Source of the DNA: Halichoerus grypus
Taxonomy: Eukaryota; Chordata; Mammalia; Carnivora; Phocidae
Direction: 5' to 3'
Assembly: GCF_964656455.1 (NCBI RefSeq)
Contig: NC_135724.1
Span: 11,927,414 to 11,991,413, forward strand
Length of the DNA: 64,000 bases
Part shown: piece by piece, positions 25,551 through 37,703 of the stretch
Layout: the number at the start of each line of letters is the position of its first letter
Numbering within the stretch: position 1 is the stretch's first letter
The notes under the pieces: model-generated
The model's database searches: none
The model's input: the letters and a program-made list of their open reading frames with translations, nothing else
Told to the model about the DNA's origin: nothing
Program-made: the position numbers and the translations under genes

Positions 25551-26654
25551 AAAACAATAATAAAAAAATTGACTTACATAGAGCAAACATTTGAGAAGAA
25601 AAATGTAATCTTTCTCTTAATGGCCAAGAAAACTATGGCAGAAGGCCTTCTGCACCCCTCTGGGTCCTGATCTGATCTCAGAACTGAAACTGTAGGCATT
25701 CATTCTCCATCCTCTGGACCCGAGAAGCAGCCATTCTCCAGGAGTCACTCCTGGTTACGATGTCCTCCTGTAGCAGCCTCCGGGACTGCGATGGCCTCCC
25801 TAGTGAGTCAGTTCTGTCCCTCCAGAGAAGAACCTGCCTCTCTGCAACCCATTCTCTGCATTTGTTTCCACCCTGCTTAAAATACCTAGAATAACTCCAT
25901 TTGAGAATAAATGATTGAGATGAAAGACGTCCGTGTACTACCTGGATCCTGAAGTATACAAAGTCGGGGAAACTTCTACCCAAATGTTTGGGAATCCTAT
26001 AGATTGTAAGGAACCATTTCACATTTCATTTTTAAAATATTTTTCTTAACATAAAATAATGTGTATTTATTGCAGTAAATTTGAAAGCATGAAATATAAA
26101 AATGGTAAAAAAAAATGTCACTCTTCAGAAAAAAGGTAGCGAGTTAACATTTTGGACTATTTCTCATATGTGTGTGTGTGTGTGTTTAATTTATATTTTT
26201 AAGTACTTTGGATCATACTGAATTCACAATTTTCTATTTCATTACTAATATTTGCCATTATAACATAATTATGGGCTAATATTTTTGAAAATGTATAATA
26301 AACATTATTGTAATTACTGGTTTTTTTTAATCTATGAATGTATCATAACTTAAAATCTTTATTTTATTAGTTATTAGGTAAGACTATTCTCTCTTTTGAC
26401 ATATCTTCTGTACTTGTGCAGATGAAAAGGAGGAAGTATTTATTATTTTAATATAAGCATTTATTGAATTTTAGTGAAGTTGAATCTTTTTTCATATATA
26501 CTAATGGTACTTTATTTTTTATTATTTTTCTATTTTGTTTTGAGTCACATAAATAAAATCATGGTTTTGGATATGCATATTAATGGACATGCATATTTTA
26601 ATAATTGGGAAGCAATAATAAATAGGGTAAACTGAAGCTGTGCTTATAATTACA
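25551..26654. other. non-coding stretch, possibly with old LINE 3' material
   Basis: 25678-26022 on the minus strand is open for 114 codons but gives no recognisable domain and is best treated as chance. 26040-26330 resembles an old L1-type 3' region (AACATTTTGGACTATTTC and similar), with a short TG run at 26168-26184. Confidence in that assignment is low. Confidence 0.3.
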
Positions 26655-26925
26655 AAACCTAGCAAATTTTCAGCAATTATTGTATGCCAGACCCCTTTCA
26701 GTGTGGTTCACACATATTAATCATCTCATGTAATGTTCATTGTAGCCCTATGAAACAAGAACAATTATGCCAATTTTAGAATGAGCAACGTTGAGTCAGA
26801 GAGTTTAGTGATCTTCCCCAAGAGGTTCCTAGATTACCTGGGTAGGAAAGACTCAAGTCAGGGCTGCGCCAGACTAATCTGACTCCAGATTTTATGCTCA
26901 TAACCACTAAATTATTTAAACTCTC
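26655..26925 (+). mobile_element. MIR SINE
   Basis: Good match in order to the ancient MIR repeat: ATTGTATGCCAGACCC, TTAATCATCTCATGTAATG, CCTATGAAACAAGAACAATT, GTGATCTTCCCCAAG, GACTCCAGATTTTATGCTC, ATAACCACTAAATTA. Old and diverged. Confidence 0.75.
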
Positions 26926-27039
26926 ACATATTAATTATAAAGAGGACTCCCTTGGTTTTTGGAATCTGAGTCTAGAACTTAGGAAAAAAAAAGGCTTGAA
27001 GCTGTAGATGTGGAATTTAAACTGCCTATATTAAGACTA

Positions 27040-27202
27040 GATTTTTTTTTATGTTATGTTAATCACCATACATCATTAGTTTTTGATGTAGTGTTCCATG
27101 ATTCATTGTTTGCATATAACACCCAGTGCTCCATGCAGTACGTGCCCTCTTTAATACCCATCACCAGGCTAACCCATCCTCCCACCCCCTCCCCTCTAGA
27201 AC
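27040..27202 (-). mobile_element. L1 LINE 3' end, carnivore type, antisense, short
   Basis: T tract, then CATCATTAGTTTTTGATGTA, GTTTGCATATAACACCCAGT, GTGCCCTCTTTAATACCCAT, CACCAGGCTAACCCATCC and CCCCTCTAGAACC. It is the reverse of the element at 22946-23265 and is truncated to about 160 bases. Confidence 0.9.
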
Positions 27203-28008
27203 CTTTCACAAGTCTTTGGATCCTGAAAAGGTTTGCCTGCAAACAAACAGAAGTTCTCAGCCATAATCCACAAATTAAATCTTGGCAAACTGCTCAGGAC
27301 AGAAAAGGGACTCCTCCCTGTCACCTAGAGTATCTCTGAATCCTACCTTCTTACCTTAGACTTATTCATACATGTTATTCTACTATATCTCTTTTTGTTG
27401 ATGTGTGTAATATGTATCTCCACTCTTTAGAAAATCAGCATCATGATGGCAGAGTATCTGTGAGCTGTATCTTCAGGGTTTAGAGAGTAGTTGGCACATA
27501 TTAATGAAAATTTGTTGAGTGAATATTTGTTTCTTCTACTGTTTCTATTGTTTTTCTCTGCCCAATATTCCCCTGTACTTCTAGAAACAGATTTTTTTTT
27601 TTTTTTTGGCCCAGGACCTTGCTTGTATGCTAAACATGTGGTTCTCAAGAGTGTTGTCAACCGGTAATCTGATGCCACACTTGACTAGTTGTATTACACC
27701 ACTGTGACTCAGATGGGGCCAACATACTGATAAATCTTCCATAAAAGCTGAGGAAAGGGATAATTTCACTGGTGTTGAAACTGTGAAGAAAGTGGTCTAA
27801 GACAGTGAAGCCAACAAAGAGAGGTAGAGAGCAGTGAAGGATTCAGAATGTGTCCTGGAAGTGTCAGGTCCCAACTGCGTCCCAGATGGACAGCGTCCCT
27901 GTCCTTCCCATGGTGACCTGGGACCTCTGGTAAATTTCTTCTCCCTAAGCTAATGCAATGTGGACTTATGTTAGTTGTGCCCAAAAGCGTTAGGTATAAG
28001 CAAACCTG
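27203..28008. other. no feature seen
   Basis: Contains a T18 tract at about 27591. Short openings on both strands carry no known motif. Confidence 0.35.
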
Positions 28009-28270
28009 CATCGTTTCTCTATTGCTACATAACAATTACCATAAGATTAGTGGCTTACAATGATAGCCATCTATTGTCTCCCAGCTCCGTCTATCACAGG
28101 TCCAGGCACGGCATAACTAGGTTCTCTGCTCAGGGTTGTTTTTCAAAAGTGCATTTGGGCTGTCAGCTGGGGGTGTGATCTCATCTGTTTTTAGATGTCT
28201 TCTTTCAAGCACAAGTAATGGGCAGTATCAGGGGCTAGTAACAGCAGGTCTGCATTAACACAGCTAGACT
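28009..28270 (-). mobile_element. MLT1-like (ERVL-MaLR) LTR end, degraded
   Basis: The start reads as a reversed LTR 3' end: TTTCTCTATTGCTACATAAC, AATTACCATAAGATTAGTGG. Later it has CTAGGTTCTCTGCTCAGGG and GGGCTGTCAGCTGGGGGTGT. The right boundary is unclear. Confidence 0.5.
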
Positions 28271-31134
28271 GATGGTACAAGGTGAACAGTTATGGGGTCC
28301 AATTCGGTTTATCAAAACTACAATATAAAGAAGCCATGATAGATAAAATGGGAATGTGTGGAACATTGGCTGGTTTTCTCCAACTCAGAAATAAGTTAAC
28401 ATTACAAAATAAAGATATGCCCAACATAACAAAGAATATGTTCCTTTAATCTCTCTCTCTATATGTAGGTATAGATAGATGTACAGCTAGGTAAATAGAT
28501 ATGGATATAACATATGTGTATGTGTGCGTGTATGTGATTATACTGACTGCATTTAGAGGTTCAGTATTTTACACCTCACAAGATGTAGCCAATCATATTC
28601 CACAATATTCAACCATCTCATCTGCCTCTACACTTGGTACCCATTTACATTCCTCTTTGGAGGGAGAGAGCAAGATGGTTAACTAGTATATTTCTCTTGA
28701 GCAAATGTAGGAAATTACATATATATTGCTTTTTGATCCTGATGGCTTTTTTTTATTAACTCAATAGTTCTATCATTTAAAGTATTTACTTAATACTTGT
28801 TAAATTGTTTAATAAAATAAACCCAAAATTAATCTTGAGAGTACAGAAAGAGGATATGCATTTTCCATATTTTCTCTCCAGAGTTGAACTAGCATGACTA
28901 TATAAATGAGTGAGAATGGTAATATTCACTTTCTCACGCTTCAGCTACAACACCTGGTAAATGGATTAGATACTGCCTCTCTACTGGACGAATAACCTAA
29001 CATATTATTAAACTTGGTCAATATGCAGTAAAAAAATATCAGCACACTACTACTAAATAGGTTTATTGACAGTGTTAGCAATTAGAAAAATACTTTATAT
29101 ATTTGTATCGCTTTTTTCAGAAATACACACAAAGCAGTTGTGAGAATTAGCACCATACAGAGCAATGCAGCTGGGTTTGGACTGGTAATATCACTGACTA
29201 AAGGAACTGGCCTAGAAACCATCTGTCACTTTCATGAAAGTGGGATAATATTCAAACTTATATGTTTTGATATATTGGCCCTTCAATCCACAGGCTTCAA
29301 TTCTGGCCCTGTAACTTTTTGAAATATATACTATACATAATCCATTCAGATAATTACATAGCAATATGAAGCTGGTTCCTCACTGTGTCCATAGTATGTT
29401 TGCAGTGCCATTGGGATTGAAAATCCTAACCACTGTCTGCCTTATCAGAATCTGTAAACTACATTTAAATGTAATTAACTAGAATTTAAAATGTCATCCT
29501 TTTATTTAGCCCCATACTCTGAACTAATGCTATTTTAAATATTTAATATATGGTACCATACAGAGATAAAATGATTATCCTATTTGCCAACTGAAACAAC
29601 ATTAACCTTGAATTTTTTTTCTCTTAAATGCACTATTATTTTTCTCTAAAACAAAACAAATTGATTGAATTTCTGGTCCTTTCTGTGTAAATGAAAACTC
29701 AGGTTGCACTTTTGTCTTATCTGCAATAATTACTTTCAATGATTTCAAAATATTTAGAATTTATCTTCAAATTTATAATTATTTTTAAGGTTGAGTTAGG
29801 ATCTGATGTTCTTAGAGTTAAAAACAAATGCCAACAATGTTTTCCCGGCTATAATCATAGAACATGTCTCCAAAGTAAATCTATATTAGCACAACTCAAT
29901 GTGGTAATTAAGATAGAAAAAAGCAGTACTAAGCTGCATGTCCTATCAGGTTCCTTGGGGACCAAAATTAACTGACGTGACTTGAAATGTGTCCAAGGGG
30001 TTTAGTTAGCCTCCATTTAGTTGCAAACTTCTGCTATTAAAATGCATAACAAATACCAGCGTCCATGTCCCTGAAACCTTCATTATTTAAGTCGTAATTT
30101 CAGATGGCTCCTTCATTAGAGTCTATATCCCAAAAGCTAGCTTTGACTTTTAATTACACTATACAATCAGTGCTTTCAGGTGATAAGTTGGAAGGACAAC
30201 AGACTCCGGGGCATATCTTGGTGAACCTCAAGGGTCCAGCTCTTAACCAAAATCAAACAACAGAACAAAGGCAAATGTTCTAGGAACAATCTACCACAAA
30301 ATGCAGGACTAACTGTCGCCCCTGTTTAACCTTGCTGTTTACATCTGTCATGAAATCCATGTAGTAAATTCAAGAGGCCAGGCAGAGATATGAACAGAGG
30401 AGATGTTTTAAGAATGGAAAATTGGAATCTGTCTCCTCTCGGGTTTGGAAAGCATATGCCACGTTCTTAGATCTCTTTTTATTTTCTCTGCCACCACCTC
30501 CCTTCATGAGCATTTGGATTTATAAGAAATGCCTGTTTGCACTTTAAATACCACCTTGATAACTCATATTCTAGGATGAATGATGAAAATGTAGACTTGC
30601 TAAATCTTTAATGAATACTTTTGAGATCACAACTAGTTTATTCTTTGGACATATTTATTTCTATAGAAAAAAAGGTCTACTTGTAAGTCAGTTTTGGAAA
30701 TCATGACATATTTTCTTTTACTGAAGATGTTTTAAAATGTTCAATTCTCAGGATGGGTCAGAAGTAGCCTACTTAACTCATGGTATAATTTGAACTGCCT
30801 TTGTAATTCAGTTTTACTCATTTGTAACAAAAGCAATATATAAACATTTTCTCTTGACTCCAACCTCATGCCCAAATAATACTCTGTGCCTCAGAGTAAG
30901 GCTATTTCAGAAAGGAGCTGATGCTTGGCCATAACAGCACCTCTGATAACGTCAGCAGATTCACTAGAGTGAATGATGGGAGGGATTTCCTATATAGAAG
31001 CAACTTTCAAAAGCAATATGATTTCATAAGTAAAGGGATCTTTAAAAATTGTGTTACGAGAAAAGCTCCTGAGAGTCAATAATCCTTCAGTTGCTCTAGA
31101 CTAGGGAAACATAAAAAAAATAAACTGAGAAACA
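28271..31134. other. repeat-poor stretch, possible conserved block at 29700-30380
   Basis: A GATA/TAGA-like patch and CT repeats lie at 28447-28500. No gene recognised. 29700-30380 contains no repeat I can name and has many intact-looking homeobox-type cores (TAATTA, TTAATTAC), making it the best candidate in the window for conserved non-coding DNA. Confidence 0.35.
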
Positions 31135-31290
31135 CAGTGTGTGTGTGTGGGGGGGGGAGTGGGAGTGTGTGTATGCGTGTTTGAGTATGTGAGTGAGCAT
31201 ATGGGTTTGTGCCTGAGTGTATGAGAACATATGTGTGTGTGTGTGTGAGTTTATGAGCAGTGTGAATAAATGTGTGTGTGTAATGTGTGG
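31135..31290. repeat. TG-rich imperfect microsatellite with G9 run
   Basis: A mixture of (TG)n, GAGTGTG and TGTGTGTATG units with a run of nine G at about 31150. Both strands show long openings here that only reflect the low-complexity text. Confidence 0.85.
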
Positions 31291-31554
31291 AAAAGGAATG
31301 CAATGTTCGTAGGCTGTTTGACAAGTGAATCACATGGATACAAGTGGAATAGTTATAATCTAAGAGCAATTCACAGCAATTCAACAACATATGGGAGAAT
31401 TGTTAGAAAAAGCTGGTGAAGGAAAATGTTGAACTTGATTGTTCAGATAATATTCATTCCAGGCATATAATTTCCATATGATATTTTTGTATTAAAGGTA
31501 AATCAAAAGCTTCTCAATAACCATATGGAAAGAAAGTGATGAATAGGTTTGCAT

Positions 31555-31860
31555 TGAAATGGCGCCATTAAGAAAGTAAAAAGGAAAGTCACAGAGTGGG
31601 AGAAGGTATTTATAATAACCAACAAAGGGATTATATCCAGAATGAAATCACATATAATTAAATTAGAAAAAAAAAAAAAAAGCAGGCATTCTTTCAGGGA
31701 AAAAGTGCAAAACTTGAATAGCCACTTCTCAAAGATAATATTCAAAAGACCAATACACCTGAAAACTTTGTCTACTTCATCAGCAGAATGCCATACAAAA
31801 ACCCTGGTGTGATACCACTACACACTGGAAAAATGGCTAAAATAACCCTAACAATAGTAG
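31555..31860 (+). mobile_element. L1 ORF2 fragment, degraded, sense
   Basis: Diverged but ordered matches to the L1 ORF2 end: GTGGGAGAAGGTATTTATAA, GGGATTATATCCAGAATGA, TTGAATAGCCACTTCTCAAA, GATACCACTACACACTGG. An A15 run near 31668 interrupts it. Confidence 0.65.
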
Positions 31861-32207
31861 CATTTGCCCTGGGCACCATGCTTTACAAGATCCCATTCTT
31901 GTCCTTGTCTGGTCCTGTATCTTTTACAGGGCAAGAAGTCTGTGGGTCAAAGGTATGTATCCACCCAGAGTCTGCCAGCTTCCTGCTTCCCAACTATTCA
32001 TTAGCTACCTGAGCCCCAATTTCTCTGTTCAAAGTGCCTGGAACCTGCTTTCAGAATCAGCTTGGGGCTTTTCATCCAAAGTAGAGATATCACCTATGGG
32101 TGCAGTGCTAGAACCAAAGGATGGTCGATGCTCTGGAAGTTGTGGACAGAGCTTCAATGTGTAGACTGGGTTTCTTCAAGCTTGATTGCCCCTTTGTAGC
32201 ATTAAAA
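31861..32207. other. no feature seen
   Basis: No recognisable gene. It lies between an old L1 piece and a solitary LTR and could include LTR-flanking or older repeat sequence. Confidence 0.3.
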
Positions 32208-32620
32208 TGAAAACCACAGGCCCAGAATGGTGGCACTTAGATGGAGTTCCCAAACCGGGGCTTAAAACCTAATCTAATTGCAATTTCAACCTCTCCCAGA
32301 AATCTAGTCTTAACTGGTCAGTCAGGAATTTTTCCATCAGCATGCCAATGAATCTGCCATCCCGCAAAGAAAGATGAGGCGGTCTCTGTGAAGGTCCCTT
32401 GCTCCCCCCCCCCCCCCCGTAGGAAAGCTACCTTGCCTGGAGCAATCCTTTTGCTAATAACCTTCTTGCCCCACTCTCCTTCCATAAAAACCCTCCATTT
32501 TGTACAACTCCTTGGAGCACCCCTCTATTGGCTAGATGGGATGCTGTCAGATCCAGGAATTGTTTAATAAAGCCAATTAGATCTTTAGAATTTACTTAAT
32601 TGAATTTTTGTTATTTAACA
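32208..32620 (+). mobile_element. solitary ERV1-like LTR (endogenous retrovirus remnant)
   Basis: About 413 bases running from TGAAAACCACAGGCCCAGAA to TTATTTAACA. It has a TATA-like CATAAAAA at 32483-32490, the GGCTAGATGGGATGCTGTC segment and a polyadenylation signal AATAAA at 32566-32571 followed by GCCAATTAGATCTTTA. This is the order of U3, R and U5 in gamma-type endogenous retroviruses. No internal viral genes lie on either side, so it is probably a solo LTR left by recombination. No clear target duplication is visible, so the left edge is approximate. A run of 15 C lies at 32404-32418. Confidence 0.75.
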
Positions 32621-32765
32621 GTATGTACACCATTTTTTTTCTCATGCATTGAGTCCTATCAATTTTATATTTGAATATTTCTGGTATGTTTTTGCTTTTC
32701 TTTAGCTACACCTAAAATATCTTTTCTGTTCCCATTCTTAAGATTTCTCTTCCCCCTGCCTAAAA

Positions 32766-33298
32766 CAGTGTGTCCAATGGCTCAGTATTGCTCATGAGAT
32801 AAAGAAAAAAAAAATCCTAAACATTACAAAAACCTACATATCCTCTGCACAAAAAAATCACCAGCCCCTTCTCAAACAACTCCAAACTTCACTCTCTGCT
32901 TCACAGTTACATTAGCCTTCTTGAAATTCCTCAATCTTGCTATTTCCCTTTTTGCCACAAGAAACTGGCCCATTTTGTACCTCAGCCTAGAAATGGCCCC
33001 TCTCAACACACTCACATTTCACCCAGTTAATATCTACAAATTATTGGTCGCTCAGTTCAGATATATTTTCCTCAGAGAAGCCTTACCAATCCTCACCAAA
33101 TTACGTCATACCCTCCACTGTAAACTTCTCATGCCATCCTGCATTACTTTCTTAGCATCTACTACAGTTTTAATAAAATAATTTCATTCTTTGTTGTTCA
33201 ATAGCTGCCTCCTAAGCAAAAATGGAAGTTACATAGGAATTTCCAGCACAGAAGTTTTCAAAATATAAGTATGCAATAAATAGTTGTTTAATAAATGA
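32766..33298 (+). mobile_element. L2 LINE 3' region, old
   Basis: Matches in order the L2 3' end: CACAGTTACATTAGCCTTCTTG, CTCAGTTCAGATATATTTTC near the FSL-type region, CCTCAGAGAAGCCTTACC, ATACCCTCCACTG, and the terminal ATAAATAGTTGTTTAATAAA. (Motifs longer than 20 bases are to be read at 32907-32925.) Typical sense orientation, heavily diverged. Confidence 0.75.
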
Positions 33299-33390
33299 AT
33301 ATAAACATTTACCTATGTAGTTTAGTAAAACCTGCCATATTTGGACTTGATGAAGGAGGGTTAAAAAATAAATGTTTTAAATAGTACTTT

Positions 33391-33625
33391 AAAATCTTTA
33401 ATCATCTGGGGCACCTGGGTGGCTCAGTTGGGTAAGCATCTGACTGTTGATTTCAGCTCAGGTCATAATCTCAGGGTCATGGGATCTAGCCTGGAGTAGG
33501 GCTCTGTGCTCAGCAGGGAGTCTGCTTGAGGATTCTCTCTCTCCCTCTGTCCCTCCACACCCTCCCCACCTGCTCTCTCTCTCTCTAAAATAAAATAAAA
33601 AATGTTTAAAATCTTCAGTCATCTG
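33391..33625 (+). mobile_element. CanSINE, old copy, plus strand, 18-bp duplication with 2 mismatches
   Basis: SINE at 33409-33607 with head GGGCACCTGGGTGGCTCAGT, body CTCAGGGTCATGGGATCTAG, then CT run and (AAAAT)n tail. Flanks AAAATCTTTAATCATCTG (33391-33408) and AAAATCTTCAGTCATCTG (33608-33625) agree at 16 of 18. Confidence 0.93.
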
Positions 33626-33884
33626 TTCATGAGCTATTTAAAAATAGTGCTGTTCTATATAATATATTAACTTAAAAAAATCTGAAATTCTAATTCTAGG
33701 AAGGATTAGAGTATAAGCAAAATAAATGAAGATATAAATTCATAAACCTAAGTAAGGATTATCATTTAAACAAAATAAACATAAGTATCACTTTACAAAT
33801 CGTCAGTTTTTACATTCAAATAGCAATTGTAATGTTTAAATGCACATTGCAGGATAATATGCATTGTGATACATATTAATTAAT

Positions 33885-34105
33885 AACTATTATTATTGAG
33901 AATTTACCAAGTACTAGGCACTTGAACTATCTTATCTCTAATTCTCACAAAAACACTCCATAAAGCAGATATTACTTATCCCTACTCACTGTTGAGGAAA
34001 TGGAGATTAGAGTTGTTACAAAACTTGCCAAGTCTATGTATGCTCTTAGCCTCTGGAGAGCTGGAGTTTGAAATTTGTTTGACTGACTTAAAAGCCCCCA
34101 TTCTT
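33885..34105 (+). mobile_element. MIR SINE
   Basis: Ordered matches to MIR: TATTATTGAGAATTTACCAA, GTACTAGGCACTTGAACTA, CTCTAATTCTCACAAAAACA, AGCAGATATTACTTATCCC, TGTTGAGGAAATGGAGATTA, CTTGCCAAGTC, then GAGCTGGAGTTTG. Confidence 0.75.
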
Positions 34106-34924
34106 TCCATTTACGTCACTTCATTTTTGCCAGAATTATATTTTTCAATCTCTAGATTGAGCATTTTGATCAAAGCTTAATGTTTCTAAGGAAAACACAC
34201 TTTATCAAATCTATTAAATAGGTTAGCATCTAACACATATTGGAATGCTGTTCAAAACAGAAGAAAAAAAGGCAACAGTAAACCAACCAAGCACAAACCA
34301 ACCAACTAGCAAGCAAATTAACTTGTTAAACAACCACTTGAGAGGTAATTCAAATAAATCCTTTCTTTCTAAAGTGGGAATCTCTAATGGATCATTCTGC
34401 ATTGATTAGGAGAATAGATACAAAATCAAAGTTATAAACCAGTAAGATGTTAACAGTGCAAAGCTAATTACAAGAAAATAACCAGTAACACTACAGAATG
34501 ACTGCAATTTGCTAATTATTAGGGTGTGTTCTGTTAATCTGCCCATACACATTTTCTTTCCATGATAAGTAAACTAGGAACTCCTGAGAATCAAGTCCAA
34601 GATAAAAATCAGTCATTGAACACTGCAGTTCATTTTATGCTAGAATCTCTGTGAAATCTATTTCAGCCCTGGTCCTTCATCTGTGGATGAACGATACACA
34701 TGTGCATCATAATTTGCCAGATTGTTTCTTACATTTTCTTGGGAACTGCCATATTGAAGAGACAATTAACCACATGATGCTAATTACTGAAGAAATTATC
34801 ATTACTAAAATGAGGGTTATCATATATAGGTATATAGAATTTTGAAATTGCACATAATGTGAGATTATATATGTGTGTGTGTGGTTGTCACCTTCAAAGG
34901 AATTCTACATATATTTCAACCAGT
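34106..34924. other. no feature seen
   Basis: AT-rich, repeat-poor sequence; a repeated CAACCAACCAAC-like patch lies at 34280-34320. Confidence 0.35.
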
Positions 34925-35030
34925 GAGCTGAGCATTAGCTGTACGTCAGAATCTTCTGGAAAGTTCTTAACAAATCCTAACTCCCAGGCTGCACACATTA
35001 TTTAAGCAGATTCTCTGGGCGTGAGGAGCA
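34925..35030 (+). mobile_element. MER5-type hAT DNA transposon remnant
   Basis: Resembles MER5A/B: CATTAGCTGTACGTCAGAATC, TGGAAAGTTCTTAACAAATC (shown by parts), CCCAGGCTGCACACATT and AGCAGATTCTCTGGGCGTG. Non-autonomous, old; no transposase. Confidence 0.65.
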
Positions 35031-36138
35031 AGTTCGAGTACATTTTCATCCACATTTGCTCATCACAGTTATTTACCTATGAATATATATTATTTTATCA
35101 GATATTATCTTCATCATTACATGAAAATGAAGACATCATATGCTTTTTGAAATCATGTGGAAAAAATACATTACAGAATGTTGTAAAATAGCAGCACATG
35201 CTCTGACAGTGCTGAAAACAACCTTTGACCTTTGGTTCCTCCCTCCCCCAGCATGTGAACAATCAAAGGCAGCTGAATATCCAAAGTGATGTTAGCTTCT
35301 ATGGCAAAGACTTACCAGCAGGACACTGAGTTCGTCAGCATCTTTCATTTACTTCCCTCCCACATCTTCACAGTATCAGAAGCTATTTTCAATCTCTTTG
35401 AAGAAAGTCTATTCAAGAACCCCCATTCTTTTTCTGTAAATGCCCCAGTCCTCCATTTTGAAGCTAATAAGGTATTTTTGTTTTAGAAATTTAAAAAAAT
35501 GGTATTAAAATTACATAATAGTGTGAACACTCATTTCCCAGCATATCCTAGATTTTTTCCTGTAAGAATATTATATTTTTCATAAGGCATAATTAAGAAT
35601 ATGATTAAAAATAGAGGCGCAAAATTAAATTTAGGGAACCTAGTTTTAGAGAAAGTCGTATTTTTTCCCTTCATTAAATTTAATTTAGCCAATTCTACAC
35701 AGCTTCTCAACCCAAACCTTCAGAAAACTACACTTCGGGAGCAACTAAAGGAGGGACAGATGTAATTTTTAAGTTAAATGAGAGAGAGAGAAAGGCGGGG
35801 AAGAAGGGCAAGAGGGAGGAGGAAGGCAGGACATAAGTGTGGTTTAATGCAATGTTTTCTAACAAAACAGGTGCCCTTCTGAAAGTAGAGGACTGTAGAT
35901 ACATCTCTGCTGCTGAAATTTTTTCTGAGTGAGAGTTGAAGCGTTGTATCTCCTCTCAGAGAAAGGGCTATTTGCCTTTGCTGTGCAGATGGGAAAGCAA
36001 GAGGAGAGCACGCATTTACCTCTTTGGAGCAGAGTTAAACAACATCTAGACTGACACAAACTATGATGCTTAATGTGGAGTAAATACACAAAACCCATGT
36101 TTTCTTTAAAAAATCCATTTTATTTACACTATCACTAT
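35031..36138. other. no feature seen
   Basis: Non-coding. A purine-rich GAGAGAGAG/GGGAGGAGGAAGG tract lies at about 35780-35830. Confidence 0.35.
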
Positions 36139-36379
36139 AAATATGTCCCTTTTATTTATTTATTTTTTTTTAAAGATTTTTTATTTATTTATTTGAGAGA
36201 GAGAGAATGAGAGAGAGCAAGCACATGAGAGGGGGGAGGGTCAGAGGGAGAAGCAGACTCCCTGCCGAGCAGGGAGCCCGATGCGGGACTCGATCCAGGG
36301 ACTCCAGGATCATGACCTGAGCCGAAGGCAGTCGCTTAACCAACTGAGCCACCCAGGCGCCCAAATATGTCCCTTTTAT
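36139..36379 (-). mobile_element. CanSINE, young group, minus strand, perfect 17-bp duplication
   Basis: SINE at 36156-36362; AAATATGTCCCTTTTAT is exact at 36139-36155 and 36363-36379. From the GAGAGAGAGAGAATGAG region to the end the sequence is almost identical to the copy at 3219-3420 (I see only isolated differences such as GAACCC/GAGCCC), showing that both come from a recently active source. Confidence 0.96.
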
Positions 36380-37349
36380 AGATAAATGATTTGCACAGAT
36401 GTACATCATTTCTCCAGGATTTGAAGTTATTATTTTGACAACAGTCACCTAGAAACATCAATAGACCTAAAAATCTGCTGAGTATGGACACATGTTTCAA
36501 TGCTTTTAGCCATCTGGGAATGTGGAGTACTTCCTGGGAACTCTATTTCCCAAACTCTGCAAGTATCTTAGCTGCTCTTTTCATTTAGCATAAGTTCACC
36601 AAGCTCCAGTAACTTATTAACTATTTCATGTCCTGTGGGGGACAATTAACCCCAATTATATTAAACTAGTAGATCAAAGGGGGCAGAAGAGTCCAGGTAA
36701 CGTCAGATAAAAAAAAATATGCTTTCATGAAGACTGATGGAAAGAATAGACACTTTAATAAAATGTTCTACATATTTTCCTCAGCTTTTTGGTACCGAAC
36801 AGAAACCTAGGTTGCAAAAGTGGCATTTATCATCAAAGGATCCCTTTTATTCTCTTATTACCATTGTATGAAAGAAAATTATTGTCATTCTTATCATAGC
36901 TCAAGATTCGTAACATCTACCCAGAGGTATGAAACTATGAATTTGTTTTTCATGCATTTAAATGACAAACTAAAAAACACTCAGTTGTAATCATCTAATA
37001 AATTCTGTAATATGAAAACAAATATCACGCCCCCCCAAATAATACAACACTATTTTGATCTTTAAGAGGACTGTGGGGTTACCCCTTTCCTGAAAATCAG
37101 TAAAACTTAGTATGATTTTTTTTTTCTTTAATGGTATGCCAAAAACATATGTTAAGAATGAACCCCAATAGCCTCTTTTTTAGTGTACTTATCTTTGATG
37201 GGGCTGTCCCAATTTGCTAGTTGAGTTTCTTATTGCCCCCACCCTTTTAGGGTCAATCCTAGTATACATATCCCTAAACATGTGTGTACACCCATATACA
37301 TATCCAAACATGTACACATATGCATACCATATGTACACATGTGCAAATA
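36380..37349. other. no feature seen
   Basis: No gene or nameable repeat apart from alternating TACACA/TATACA text leading into the CA microsatellite. Confidence 0.35.
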
Positions 37350-37381
37350 CACGCACACACACACACACACACAAACACACC
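37350..37381. repeat. (CA)n microsatellite
   Basis: About 14 CA units with one CG and one AA interruption. Confidence 0.9.
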
Positions 37382-37491
37382 TGCTTTATCCTGGATGGTG
37401 TTATATATATGGTATTATGAAGGTTTTCATATTTTTTAAAAATCTCATAATTATTTATACAAAATTAAAAATATGTTTTTTATAGTATTTG

Positions 37492-37703
37492 GCTATTTTT
37501 TAGAAGATTTTATTTATTTATTTGAGAGAGAGGGAGAGAGAACGTGTGGTGGGGAGAGGGGCAGAGGGAGAGAGAGAGAGAAGCAGATTCCCTACTGAGC
37601 AGGGAGCCCGACACAGGGCTTGATCCCAGGACCCCAAGATCATGACCTGAGCGGAAAACAGACGCTTAACCAACTGAGCCACCCGGGCACCTCAGCTATT
37701 TTT
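37492..37703 (-). mobile_element. CanSINE, older copy, minus strand, 9-bp duplication
   Basis: SINE at 37501-37694, flanked by GCTATTTTT at 37492-37500 and 37695-37703. The body CAGGACCCCAAGATCATG and an expanded GAGAGAGAG tract near 37570 show age. Confidence 0.92.

Noticed and set aside
25678..26022. 114-codon minus-strand opening
   Set aside because: No recognisable domain, no good start context, and no supporting splice or polyadenylation signals. Length is within chance for a 64-kb window.
31076..31390. 104-codon minus-strand opening rich in histidine and threonine
   Set aside because: It reads through the TG-rich microsatellite in reverse; low-complexity artefact.
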